In this document: positions 33,629 to 41,564 of the stretch, piece after piece | Layout: every line of letters starts with the position of its first letter | Position numbering within the stretch: the first letter of the stretch is position 1 | From: Flavobacterium aquidurense | GTDB taxonomy: Bacteria; Bacteroidota; Bacteroidia; Flavobacteriales; Flavobacteriaceae | Length of the DNA stretch: 64,000 nucleotides | Assembly: GCA_900107365.1 (NCBI GenBank) | Contig: FNPS01000001.1 | Coordinates: 434,001-498,000 of the forward strand | Direction: 5' to 3' | Program-made: the position numbers and the translations under genes | Notes under the pieces: generated by a model | Databases searched by the model: none | Told to the model about the DNA's origin: nothing | Seen by the model: only the letters and a program-made list of their open reading frames with translations

Positions 33629-36013
33629 ATGAAAAAAGTTAATCTTTTTATTTTTTTACTATTGCCTCTTTTTTGTTTAGCACAAACATCCTTTAAATTA
33701 AATGGAAAAATTGCCGACGAAAAAACAGCAGTTGCCTGGACAGATGTTGTAATCGTAAATCAAGACGGAAAAATTATAAATGGAACAACAACAAAAGAAG
33801 ACGGAACTTTTGAAGTAATCCTGAATAAAGGATTCTATAAAGTCAAAATTAATACGCAGGGATATGCTGAATTTGAGGAAGAAATTAGGATTGAAAAAGA
33901 CACCAATTTAGGTTTGATAATTTTAAAGGAAAATGTAACCAATTTGGGAGAAGTGGTCATTCAATCCAAAAAAAGTACAATTGAACAAAAAACAGATCGT
34001 TTGGTTTATAATCTGGAAAATAATGTAACAAACGTTGGCGGAGATGCTTTGAGCGCCATAAATACTGCGCCTGGAGTCGTGGTGCAAAATAACGCAATCA
34101 ATGTATTGGGAAAAGGAACTTCCAGAGTTATGATTGACGGAAGAATGATTGAATTAACGGGAGAAGAACTGAATAATTTCCTGAAATCTATTTCGGCAAA
34201 TGATATTAAAAATATCGAAATTATAAGTAACCCGTCATCAAAATATGAAGCAGAAGGAACCGGTGGATTGATCAATATTATTATGAAAAAAGGAGCTCGT
34301 AATTCCTGGAAAAATACAACCACAGCTTCGTATGACCAGAATAAATATGGAATTTATGCTTTAAGAAATAATTTCTTTTATAATAAAAATAAGTTCAGGG
34401 TTTCGGCCAGTATCAATGCAAAAACAGGTTATAGAAATATTGAGGAAGGTCTTGACATGTATTTTGTTGAAGGACCTTCGAAAATGAAGGCAGTAACTAA
34501 ATTGAATGAAGATAACCTGTCTGGAAAAGTAGCTTTGGATTATGATTTATCAGAAAATACAAGCATCGGTTTTCAATTTTTAAAAGATAAAAGCAATCCT
34601 GATTTTGACTCCGATATTAGAATAGACCAATATAATACTCAAAATCAATTAGAAAGTTATGTAATTAATGAGAGCTTTTTAGACCGAAAAACAGGTAATC
34701 AAACGTATAATCTGCATCTGATTACAAAACTGGATTCATTAAATCGAAAATTATCATTTGATGCAGATTATTTTGATTTTGATTCAAAATTTGACCGGGA
34801 TTTTATCGCAAACAATTATGCATCAGATGGGACTTTTGTCGATATAAATCAATCGGCAAGTAATCTTTCGAATCAGGATATTAATAATTTGAGCTTTAAG
34901 GCAGATATGGAGCATCCGCTAAAAGCTTTAAACTTATCGTATGGCGCAAAAATGAGTTTTACAAAAAGCAATAGCGATGTAGTTTTTTTTAATACAATCA
35001 CTGGCACTCCGGTATTAGATACTAACCAAACAAACCAATTTAAATACACTGAAAATAATCAGGCGGTTTATATTAGTGCTGACAAAAAAATCAATGAAAA
35101 ATGGATTTTTCAGGCAGGGTTACGATTAGAAAACACACAGACAAATGGTTTTTCGAAAACATTAAATCAGGAGACAGTAAATAATTATTTTAAATTATTT
35201 CCAACCTTTTATACTTCTTATCAGAAAAACGAAAACAATACTTTTAGTTTAAATTATGGAAGGAGAATTAAAAGACCGAGTTTTTCATTATTAAATCCAT
35301 TTCGAGTTTATATCAGCAGCAATAGTTATTCAGAGGGAAATCCGTTTTTAAAACCGTCTTTTAGTGATAATTTTGAGTTTGTACATTCGTATAAAAAAAT
35401 ATTGAGAACCAGTATTTACCTTAATTCTATAACAGATGGATATGGCGTAATTTTTACTGCAGATCCCGAAACATTGACACAAGTTATATCGAGAGAGAAT
35501 TACTTTAAAGGCCTTAATTACGGAATTGGAGAAACATATTCAGCGAATTTTGCAGCTTGGTGGCAGAGTGAGAACTCCTTGTACTTCTTGGGTTCAAATA
35601 TTAAATTCATAAAAGATATTAATGCAACACCAGTAAACGGTCTTGAAGTCGATTTCTCAACAAACAATACTTTTTCATTGGGTAAATCAACAAAATTACA
35701 AGTCGATTTTAACTATACTTCGCCTTATAAAAGCGGTTTGTATGATACAGGATATACATCGAGTTTGAATATTGGTTTTAAACAGGATTTATTAAACAAA
35801 ACCATGCAGATTGCGTTTTTGGTAAATGATATTTTTAATACATCTTATCTAAAAAACGATGTTTCAATTGTAAATGGCGTAAAACAGGTATATAATCAAA
35901 ATGAAAGCAACAGATTTGCCCGACTATCTTTAGTTTACAATTTTGGAAACAAAAAAATTAACGTAAGCGAGCGTACTTTAGGAAATCAAGACGAGAAGAA
36001 TAGAGCCAGGTAA
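33629..36013 (+). CDS. TonB-dependent-receptor-like outer-membrane protein
   Basis: A 794-aa protein. The start at 33629 gives a Sec signal (MKKVNLFIFLLLPLFCLAQ). Residues 22-105 are a carboxypeptidase-regulatory-like domain (FKLNGKIADEKTAVAWTDVV). A plug domain follows at ~110-230 (SAINTAPGVVVQNNAINVLG, then YEAEGTGGLINIIMKKG), and then a long barrel of the outer-membrane-barrel family 3 type (YGRRIKRPSFSLLNPFRVYI). There is no SusD partner nearby, so it is not a classical polysaccharide locus. It may import a small ligand or act with the AraC pair upstream. Confidence 0.87.
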   Translation: MKKVNLFIFLLLPLFCLAQTSFKLNGKIADEKTAVAWTDVVIVNQDGKIINGTTTKEDGTFEVILNKGFYKVKINTQGYAEFEEEIRIEKDTNLGLIILKENVTNLGEVVIQSKKSTIEQKTDRLVYNLENNVTNVGGDALSAINTAPGVVVQNNAINVLGKGTSRVMIDGRMIELTGEELNNFLKSISANDIKNIEIISNPSSKYEAEGTGGLINIIMKKGARNSWKNTTTASYDQNKYGIYALRNNFFYNKNKFRVSASINAKTGYRNIEEGLDMYFVEGPSKMKAVTKLNEDNLSGKVALDYDLSENTSIGFQFLKDKSNPDFDSDIRIDQYNTQNQLESYVINESFLDRKTGNQTYNLHLITKLDSLNRKLSFDADYFDFDSKFDRDFIANNYASDGTFVDINQSASNLSNQDINNLSFKADMEHPLKALNLSYGAKMSFTKSNSDVVFFNTITGTPVLDTNQTNQFKYTENNQAVYISADKKINEKWIFQAGLRLENTQTNGFSKTLNQETVNNYFKLFPTFYTSYQKNENNTFSLNYGRRIKRPSFSLLNPFRVYISSNSYSEGNPFLKPSFSDNFEFVHSYKKILRTSIYLNSITDGYGVIFTADPETLTQVISRENYFKGLNYGIGETYSANFAAWWQSENSLYFLGSNIKFIKDINATPVNGLEVDFSTNNTFSLGKSTKLQVDFNYTSPYKSGLYDTGYTSSLNIGFKQDLLNKTMQIAFLVNDIFNTSYLKNDVSIVNGVKQVYNQNESNRFARLSLVYNFGNKKINVSERTLGNQDEKNRAR

Positions 36014-36057
36014 ATTAGATAATTAGTCAATTAGAAAATTAGATAATTTTGGGAGTA
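36014..36057. repeat. 8-bp-period array (AATTAGNN type)
   Basis: AATTAGAT, AATTAGTC, AATTAGAA and AATTAGAT follow in exact 8-bp register after the TonB-receptor-like gene, with one arm only. Confidence 0.8.
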
Positions 36058-36058
36058 T

Positions 36059-36095
36059 CCTAACAGGTTTTTAAAACCTGTTAGGTATTTTTTTT
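36059..36095 (+). terminator. Palindromic terminator of the CCTAACAGG family
   Basis: CCTAACAGGTTTT (36059-36071) and its complement (36073-36085) are followed by a T-rich tract. It carries the same core as the palindrome at 29784. Confidence 0.8.
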
Positions 36096-36111
36096 CGTGT
36101 GAAGTTTTTTT

Positions 36112-36224
36112 GCGTGAGGGGATAGGAGTAGGCTACCGAAGTAGCACGGATAGCCCGACCGAATTTGCGAAAGGCGCACATAAGCGGTTTGTTACATAGC
36201 GCCTTTTGTGAATTTGGTCACGCC
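36112..36224. repeat. Structured GC-richer intergenic element
   Basis: Nested complementary blocks are visible: GACCGAATT (36157-36165) with AATTTGGTC (36211-36219) and AAGGCGC (36171-36177) with GCGCCTT (36199-36205), flanked by GCGTGAGGG and CACGCCC. It contains CACGGATAGCCCGACC, a phrase I associate with dispersed Flavobacterium repeats. It lies between convergent genes. Confidence 0.62.
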
Positions 36225-36228
36225 CTAA

Positions 36229-36897
36229 TTATAATACGAATGCCAATAAAATTCCGAGAACGATCATGGAAACTTTGGCAACATTGAATTTATGTCCTTC
36301 ACTGCTTTCAAAAATAATAGTCGATGAAATATGGAATAAAATTCCGATGACAATGGCAGTTATTTCAGTGTAATATTGATTTAGAATGGGTAAATATTCA
36401 GAGGCGATTGTACCAAGCGGTGTCATAATGGCGAAGGTTAGCATGAAAGCAAAAATCGCTTTTTTGTTGAGATTGGCATTGATAAAAAACGTGGTTAAAA
36501 TCACGGCAATTGGCAAATGATGAATCGCGATACCGAGTGCTAAACCATGATGATGACTTACCGGAAAACCCTCTAAAAAGGCGTGAATACACAAGCTGAT
36601 AAAAAGCAACCACGGAATCTGAGACATTTGTGCATGTCCGTGAACGTGCCCGTGTTCAGCTCCTTTTGAGAAAAACTCCAATATGATCTGGAATAAAATC
36701 CCGACCATAATAAATAAACCAATATTATGATTGTGAGATTCGTAAACTTCAGGCAACAAATGCATTACAGTTAATGATAATAAAAATGAACCGCTAAAAG
36801 CAAGCAATAATTTTAGATTGGTTTTGTTTTTTGGTTTTAAAAACAAAGCCACAGCATAACCTAAAAGTACAGAAAATAAGGGTAGTAAGTAATTCAT
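36229..36897 (-). CDS. ZIP-family metal transporter
   Basis: A 222-aa membrane protein with about seven to eight spans. A His-rich loop (EHGHVHGHAQ) lies before the transport helices, and HAFLEGFPVSHHHGLALGIA followed by IHHLPIAVIL carries the metal-binding His/Glu of ZIP helices 4 and 5. It probably imports Zn or another divalent metal into the cytoplasm. It is a lone gene; no Zur-like site was identified. Confidence 0.9.
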   Translation of the reverse strand: MNYLLPLFSVLLGYAVALFLKPKNKTNLKLLLAFSGSFLLSLTVMHLLPEVYESHNHNIGLFIMVGILFQIILEFFSKGAEHGHVHGHAQMSQIPWLLFISLCIHAFLEGFPVSHHHGLALGIAIHHLPIAVILTTFFINANLNKKAIFAFMLTFAIMTPLGTIASEYLPILNQYYTEITAIVIGILFHISSTIIFESSEGHKFNVAKVSMIVLGILLAFVL

Positions 36898-36902
36898 CTT
36901 TG

Positions 36903-36980
36903 TTGTTTAATCGTTGATTTGTTTAATCGGTTAATTGTTTTTTTGCTTAGCGATTAAACGGTTAAACAATTAAACGATTC
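36903..36980. repeat. 8-bp-period array with facing arms (GTTTAATC / ATTAAACG)
   Basis: One arm reads GTTTAATC, GTTGATTT, GTTTAATC, GGTTAATT; the facing arm reads ATTAAACG, GTTAAACA, ATTAAACG. Both keep an 8-bp register and could pair. It lies between the methyltransferase and ZIP genes. Confidence 0.82.
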
Positions 36981-36986
36981 ACCAAT

Positions 36987-37751
36987 TTATTTAAAAATCA
37001 TGATTAATCGTTCGCTTTCGGTTTTATGGAATTTTTTGAGTTTATAATCTCCAAAAATATCCAAAAGAAAAATTCCGGCTTCGGCCATTAATCCTTCAAA
37101 ATCTTTTAAAGTTAAAGCTTTTACTTTTTCGGTAAAATGATATTGATGTCCTTGATCTTCAAAATCAATTTCTTTAAAAATATGTCCGTCTTCAAGGTAT
37201 CTTTTGATTTTAAAATCGATTCCGTCAACGGTTTTTACTTCTTCGGGAACCAAAGTTTCGATTACCTGAGCGACATTCATAAAATCAATCACGGCAAAAC
37301 CGTATTCAGATAAACTTTCTTTGATCGCTTTTAAAGTCGTCAAATTATCATCATCGCTTTCGAAATAACCAAAACTGGTAAACAAATTAAATATAGCATC
37401 GTATTTTTCTTCGAAGGGTTCACGCATATCGTGGACCTTGAAATGTAGGGTTTCGTTGCTGTTTTTGCTGGCCTCTGCAATACTATTTTCAGACAAATCG
37501 GCGCCTAAAACATCAAAGCCAAGCTGGTTTAAATAAATAGAATGGCGTCCTTTTCCGCAGGCTAAATCCAATACTTTTGCCTTTTCAGGAAGATTTAGGT
37601 AATGCGTAAGATTATCCATAAAAATCTGAGCCTCTCGGTAATTTCGGTCTTTATAAAGAATGTGATAATACGGAGTATCAAACCATGATGTAAACCAGTT
37701 TTCGGTGTTACGCTCCTGATTTGGTGTTGATGAGTTTGGTGCTTCAGACAT
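36987..37751 (-). CDS. Class I SAM-dependent methyltransferase
   Basis: A 254-aa protein. Motif I VLDLACGKGRHSIYL (~60-74) binds S-adenosylmethionine; motif II VLGADLSENSIAEAS and the post-motif YDAIFNLFTSFGYFE follow. The N-terminus (NWFTSWFDTPYYHILYKDRN) is typical of a Bacteroidota-wide subgroup of unknown substrate. Confidence 0.85.
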   Translation of the reverse strand: MSEAPNSSTPNQERNTENWFTSWFDTPYYHILYKDRNYREAQIFMDNLTHYLNLPEKAKVLDLACGKGRHSIYLNQLGFDVLGADLSENSIAEASKNSNETLHFKVHDMREPFEEKYDAIFNLFTSFGYFESDDDNLTTLKAIKESLSEYGFAVIDFMNVAQVIETLVPEEVKTVDGIDFKIKRYLEDGHIFKEIDFEDQGHQYHFTEKVKALTLKDFEGLMAEAGIFLLDIFGDYKLKKFHKTESERLIMIFK

Positions 37752-37792
37752 TTATTCTATTTCAATTAATTCAAAGTACCGCAAATTTAGTG

Positions 37793-37800
37793 TATTTTTG
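37793..37800 (+). promoter_or_regulatory. -7 element (TATTTTTG) for the THUMP methyltransferase
   Basis: TATTTTTG matches TAnnTTTG 86 bases before the start at 37887. The leader would be about 80 bases. No clear -33 box was found. Confidence 0.4.
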
Positions 37801-37886
37801 CCGAAAAATAACTATTTCGCGAGGATACCTATATAAATGGTAATATGCATTTGCGATTGGAGTTGTTTTTTTAAACAAAAATAAAG

Positions 37887-39044
37887 ATGGAAGAAAATTT
37901 TAGAATGATAGCCAAATGTTTTTTTGGTTTCGAAGAAATATTAGAAAAAGAATTACGTGATCTTGGTGCTCAGGATGTCGAAAAAGGAGTGAGAATGGTA
38001 AGCTTTAAGGGCGATAAAGGTTTTATGTACAAAGCCAATTTATCGTTGCGTACTGCGCTTAAAGTTTTAAAACCAATTTATTCGTTTAGGGCAAACAACG
38101 AGCAGGCATTATATAAAGGAATTTCGGGCGTGAACTGGTCTAAACTTTTGAATGCCAACCAAACTTTTGTAATTGATGCAACTGTGCATTCCACTTATTT
38201 TAATCACTCAGAATTTGTTTCTCAGAAATGTAAAGATGCGATTGTCGATCAGTTTAGAGAAAGAACAGGTCAGCGTCCGAGTATTGATAAAGCTTTTCCA
38301 GATCTAAGGATCAACGTTCATATCGATAAAGATCAGGTTTCTGTTGCTTTGGATACTTCAGGAAATTCATTGCACCAACGTGGTTACAGAACGGCTACGA
38401 ATATTGCACCAATCAACGAAGTTTTGGCGGCAGGAATTTTATTGTTATCAGGTTGGGAAGGTCAAAGTCACTTTTTAGATCCAATGTGTGGATCTGGAAC
38501 TTTTTTGGCTGAGGCGGCTATGATTGCTTGTAACATTCCGGCAAACATCAACAGAAAAGAATTTGCTTTCGAAAAATGGAAAGATTGGGATAATGATTTA
38601 TTTGATCAGATTGTAAACAGTTTGATGAAAAAAACAAAAGAATTCCATTATACAATAAAAGGTTTTGATAAAGCGCCAAGTGCTGTAAACAAAGCGAAAG
38701 ACAATATCAAAAACGCTAATTTAGAAGATTACGTTACCATTTCAGAAGATAACTTTTTTGACACTGAAAAAGCGGTTGAAGGAAAACTGCATATGGTTTT
38801 CAATCCGCCATACGATGAGCGTTTGGATATTCACATGGAAGAATTCTACAAAAATATCGGAGATACTTTAAAGAAAAGTTACCCGGGAACAAACGCATGG
38901 TTTATCACTGCAAATCTTGAAGCTTTAAAATTTGTTGGATTAAAACCGTCAAGAAAAATCAAACTTTTCAATGCAAGTCTTGAAGCACGTTTGGTAAAAT
39001 ACGAAATGTACGAAGGAAGCAAGAGAACGAAATTTCAGGTGTAA
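37887..39044 (+). CDS. THUMP-domain RNA guanine-N2 methyltransferase (RlmL N-domain type)
   Basis: A 385-aa protein. The THUMP domain (~45-160, RANNEQALYKGISGVNWSKL) binds RNA. The methyltransferase half has DPMCGSGTFLAEAAMIACNI and the catalytic NPPYDERL (N-P-P-Y, typical of N2-guanine or N6-adenine enzymes). It resembles the N-terminal half of E. coli RlmL, which methylates G2445 of 23S rRNA; the fused RlmK half is absent, as usual outside gamma-proteobacteria. Confidence 0.88.
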   Translation: MEENFRMIAKCFFGFEEILEKELRDLGAQDVEKGVRMVSFKGDKGFMYKANLSLRTALKVLKPIYSFRANNEQALYKGISGVNWSKLLNANQTFVIDATVHSTYFNHSEFVSQKCKDAIVDQFRERTGQRPSIDKAFPDLRINVHIDKDQVSVALDTSGNSLHQRGYRTATNIAPINEVLAAGILLLSGWEGQSHFLDPMCGSGTFLAEAAMIACNIPANINRKEFAFEKWKDWDNDLFDQIVNSLMKKTKEFHYTIKGFDKAPSAVNKAKDNIKNANLEDYVTISEDNFFDTEKAVEGKLHMVFNPPYDERLDIHMEEFYKNIGDTLKKSYPGTNAWFITANLEALKFVGLKPSRKIKLFNASLEARLVKYEMYEGSKRTKFQV

Positions 39045-39186
39045 GGTTCTGAGGTACTAAGACACTAAGGTGCTAAGATTTTTAGCTTTGTGTCTTACAA
39101 TTTTAGAATTATAATTTAGAAATAAAACAATTAGGTTCAATGAGTAAAAACTTAGCATCTTAGTACCTCAGAACCTTAGCAACTTT
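39044..39186. repeat. Long inverted repeat with 8-bp period (CTAAG type)
   Basis: The left arm AAGGTTCTGAGGTACTAAGA is complementary to the right arm around 39155-39182 over 20 bases or more. Inside, GTACTAAG, ACACTAAG and GTGCTAAG repeat in 8-bp register. The spacer is about 70 bases and A/T-rich. Confidence 0.85.
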
Positions 39187-39193
39187 TAAAAAA

Positions 39194-39430
39194 ATGTCAA
39201 AACTACAAGTAAGAAGCTTTTTATATCAATTAGGATGTTTCGCAATTTTATTTATTGCGGGCCGATTTGTAATTGCTAACTATACACAATTAACCGGGAT
39301 CTGGATTCCGATGACGGCTTTTATTGTTGCCACTTTGATTGCGCCTAAATTTCAGGCGGTAAAAACCAAAGATGGTGAGAAGCTTTTTATGAAATGGATT
39401 TTTATAAAAGGAATCAGGGAAATTGGATAA
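39194..39430 (+). CDS. Small two-span membrane protein
   Basis: A 78-aa protein with two hydrophobic spans (FLYQLGCFAILFIAGRFVIA and IWIPMTAFIVATLIAPKF) and a Lys-rich C-terminal segment. It lies 13 bases before the racemase gene, probably in the same transcript. The function is unknown. Confidence 0.7.
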   Translation: MSKLQVRSFLYQLGCFAILFIAGRFVIANYTQLTGIWIPMTAFIVATLIAPKFQAVKTKDGEKLFMKWIFIKGIREIG

Positions 39431-39443
39431 TTAGCTATATTAT

Positions 39444-40136
39444 ATGAGGAAAATTGGACTTATAGGCGGTATTAGCTGGGTTTCTACAGCAGATTATTAC
39501 AAACTTATAAACGAGGGAATAAATGAAAAAATGGGAGGATTAAACTTCTCTGAATGTTTGATTTATTCGTTCAATTATTCTGATATAAAAAAGAATAACG
39601 AAGCCAACGATTGGGATTCGACTTTTGAAATGCTTTTTAAAGGTTGTGAATTCTTAAAGTTAAGCGGAGCAGAAGCGATTGTTTTGTGCGCCAATACGAT
39701 GCATCTTATAGCTGATCGACTTGAAGAAGCAATTGATTTGCCTCTTATTCATATTGCAACGGCTACGGCTGTTGAAATTCAGAAGCAAGAAATAAAAAAA
39801 GTGGGTTTGTTAGGAACTAAGTTTACGATGGAACTCGACTTCTTTACAAATAAATTGAAAGCAAAAGGAATAGAAGCTATAATTCCGGAAAATCAGGAAG
39901 ATAAAGATTTTGTTCATACTACAATTTTTGAAGAATTAGGTAGAGGGCTTGTAACTCCGGAAACTAAAAAGCGTTATTTAGAAATTGCAAATCAGTTAAT
40001 AGAAAACGGGGCCGAAGGAATTATTTTAGGCTGTACCGAAATTCCATTAGTAATTAAACCAGGAGATCTTTCGGTACCAATTTTTGATACTACATTGATT
40101 CATTCAAAGGCAGCGGTTGAATTTCAATTATCGTAA
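39444..40136 (+). CDS. Aspartate/glutamate racemase family protein
   Basis: A 230-aa protein. The N-terminus MRKIGLIGGISWVSTADYYK is the family signature. The two catalytic Cys are in VLCANTMH (near residue 82) and LGCTEIPL (near 194), as in cofactor-independent Asp/Glu racemases that interconvert L- and D-amino acids by a two-base mechanism. The substrate preference cannot be read from sequence alone. Confidence 0.9.
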   Translation: MRKIGLIGGISWVSTADYYKLINEGINEKMGGLNFSECLIYSFNYSDIKKNNEANDWDSTFEMLFKGCEFLKLSGAEAIVLCANTMHLIADRLEEAIDLPLIHIATATAVEIQKQEIKKVGLLGTKFTMELDFFTNKLKAKGIEAIIPENQEDKDFVHTTIFEELGRGLVTPETKKRYLEIANQLIENGAEGIILGCTEIPLVIKPGDLSVPIFDTTLIHSKAAVEFQLS

Positions 40137-40148
40137 ATATTTAAAATT

Positions 40149-40184
40149 AAAAAAGCCTCAAATTTTTAAATTTGAGGCTTTTTT
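40149..40184. terminator. Bidirectional terminator
   Basis: AAAAGCCTCAAATTT pairs with 40168-40182, with A and T runs on both sides, between the convergent racemase and DUF6048 genes. Confidence 0.93.
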
Positions 40185-40199
40185 AATATCTGTAAAAAA

Positions 40200-41012
40200 T
40201 TACTTTTTAGGTTGTTCTTTTTTAGCTGTAGGAATAATTGTTTTTTTCTTATAAATTGGAATAAAGTAAGAAACAGTATAATTAAAACCGATTCCAAAAC
40301 TTCCATCATAAGTTCTGTTAAAACCAGGAATATAAAGATTATCAAAGCCGTCTGGTTTTGTATTCGCGACCAACATTTTCAGTTGAACGCCAAAGCCTAC
40401 AAAAACATTATTGAAAACTTTTGCTTTTAATCCCATAGCAACTTCAATCCAGCCAGCTGTAAGGCCGTTGTATTTTTTATTATCAACAATTGGTGGCTGT
40501 TCTCCCCAATACGGATTTGGATTATAGATTTTGTAACTGTTTAATTCCTGACTAAAAGTACTAAAACCACCTCGTAAACCTATAGTAATGAGGTTTTCCA
40601 TATCAAGCCAGTTTTGGTACAAATTATAATCAAAACCTCCTTTAATATAAGTTCCGGTAGCAGTAGAATTCAATCTGTCGTCATCGGTTGTTTTATCTTC
40701 AAAACCAAGTTCTGCCGCGATATAGTATTTTTTAGTTAAACGAAAATCTCCAACAATTTCGATTCCTTTATAATCTTTGTCATACAGGCCACGAGTCAAT
40801 TTATACAAATCAACACCAACACGAAGGCCATAACGATCGGTTTTTATACTGTCTGGTTTAACTTCCTGAAGTTCTGGTTTGGCAGTTTCAGTTTTTGGTT
40901 TAGCTGGTGCAGTTTCTTTTTTTACTGTTGTAGTTGATGTTTCCTGGGCCTGAACCAAAACCATTGAAAACAATAAACAACTACTAAAAAAATACTTTAA
41001 TGTGTGTTTCAT
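40200..41012 (-). CDS. DUF6048-like outer-membrane protein
   Basis: A protein of about 270 aa; the start at 41012 (MKHTLKYFFSSCLLFSMVLV then QAQ) gives a clean signal, and 41024 is also possible. A Thr/Lys/Pro-rich linker (KKETAPAKPKTETAKPELQE) leads to a beta-barrel-like part (YGLRVGVDLYKLTRGLYDKD, later GIGFNYTVSYFIPIYKKK). It overlaps the DUF6452 gene and follows rlmD, a conserved flavobacterial trio. It is an outer-membrane protein of unknown role. Confidence 0.78.
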   Translation of the reverse strand: MKHTLKYFFSSCLLFSMVLVQAQETSTTTVKKETAPAKPKTETAKPELQEVKPDSIKTDRYGLRVGVDLYKLTRGLYDKDYKGIEIVGDFRLTKKYYIAAELGFEDKTTDDDRLNSTATGTYIKGGFDYNLYQNWLDMENLITIGLRGGFSTFSQELNSYKIYNPNPYWGEQPPIVDNKKYNGLTAGWIEVAMGLKAKVFNNVFVGFGVQLKMLVANTKPDGFDNLYIPGFNRTYDGSFGIGFNYTVSYFIPIYKKKTIIPTAKKEQPKK

Positions 41013-41550
41013 TTTCGGTTTCAATTTTAGGATTTATTACAAATACTTGTTGCATCCAAAGTCCGTTACCATCCGCATCTGTCAGTACAAAAGGAATAGA
41101 TACAGGAGGACTGCTCGATACAGGATTCAGAGTAAAAGTAGTTTTAAAACCACAAGCTCTGGAAACATATATATCCTGATGGGTGTAATTAAATCTAATT
41201 GCATCTTTGTTGATTGCAGCAGGATTTGGGTTTTGAGAATCTGAAATAAAAGTAAAAGTAGTTGATTCTGCGTTTGTTTTTAACGGAATTGAAATTGTAC
41301 TTCCGTTTGCTAAATATTTAGTTGTTTCATCTCCGCTTTCATTGAAAATAATTCCTCCGTTTACTTCAGATTTGTCTTGTCCAATTACTTTTAAATTAGT
41401 AACATTTTTAAGTAGTGTTGGATTATTAATGTCATAAAAAGTAATTACTAATCGCGGAGTAGTGGGCGTATCTGGATCACAAATGTCATCTTTCTCGCAG
41501 CTCGATAAGCCAAAAGTAAAAACTAATAAAAAAGAAATTATTTTTTTCAT
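40984..41550 (-). CDS. DUF6452-like lipoprotein
   Basis: A 188-aa protein with a lipoprotein signal MKKIISFLLVFTFGLSSC (Cys18), then EKDDICDPDTPTTPRLVITF. Ig-like beta strands follow (FTFISDSQNPNPAAINKDAI) and a Cys in VSRACGFKTTF. It overlaps the DUF6048 start by 29 to 41 bases, implying coupling; the two likely act together in the outer membrane. Confidence 0.8.
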   Translation of the reverse strand: MKKIISFLLVFTFGLSSCEKDDICDPDTPTTPRLVITFYDINNPTLLKNVTNLKVIGQDKSEVNGGIIFNESGDETTKYLANGSTISIPLKTNAESTTFTFISDSQNPNPAAINKDAIRFNYTHQDIYVSRACGFKTTFTLNPVSSSPPVSIPFVLTDADGNGLWMQQVFVINPKIETENETHIKVFF

Positions 41551-41564
41551 TTATATAAATTGTG

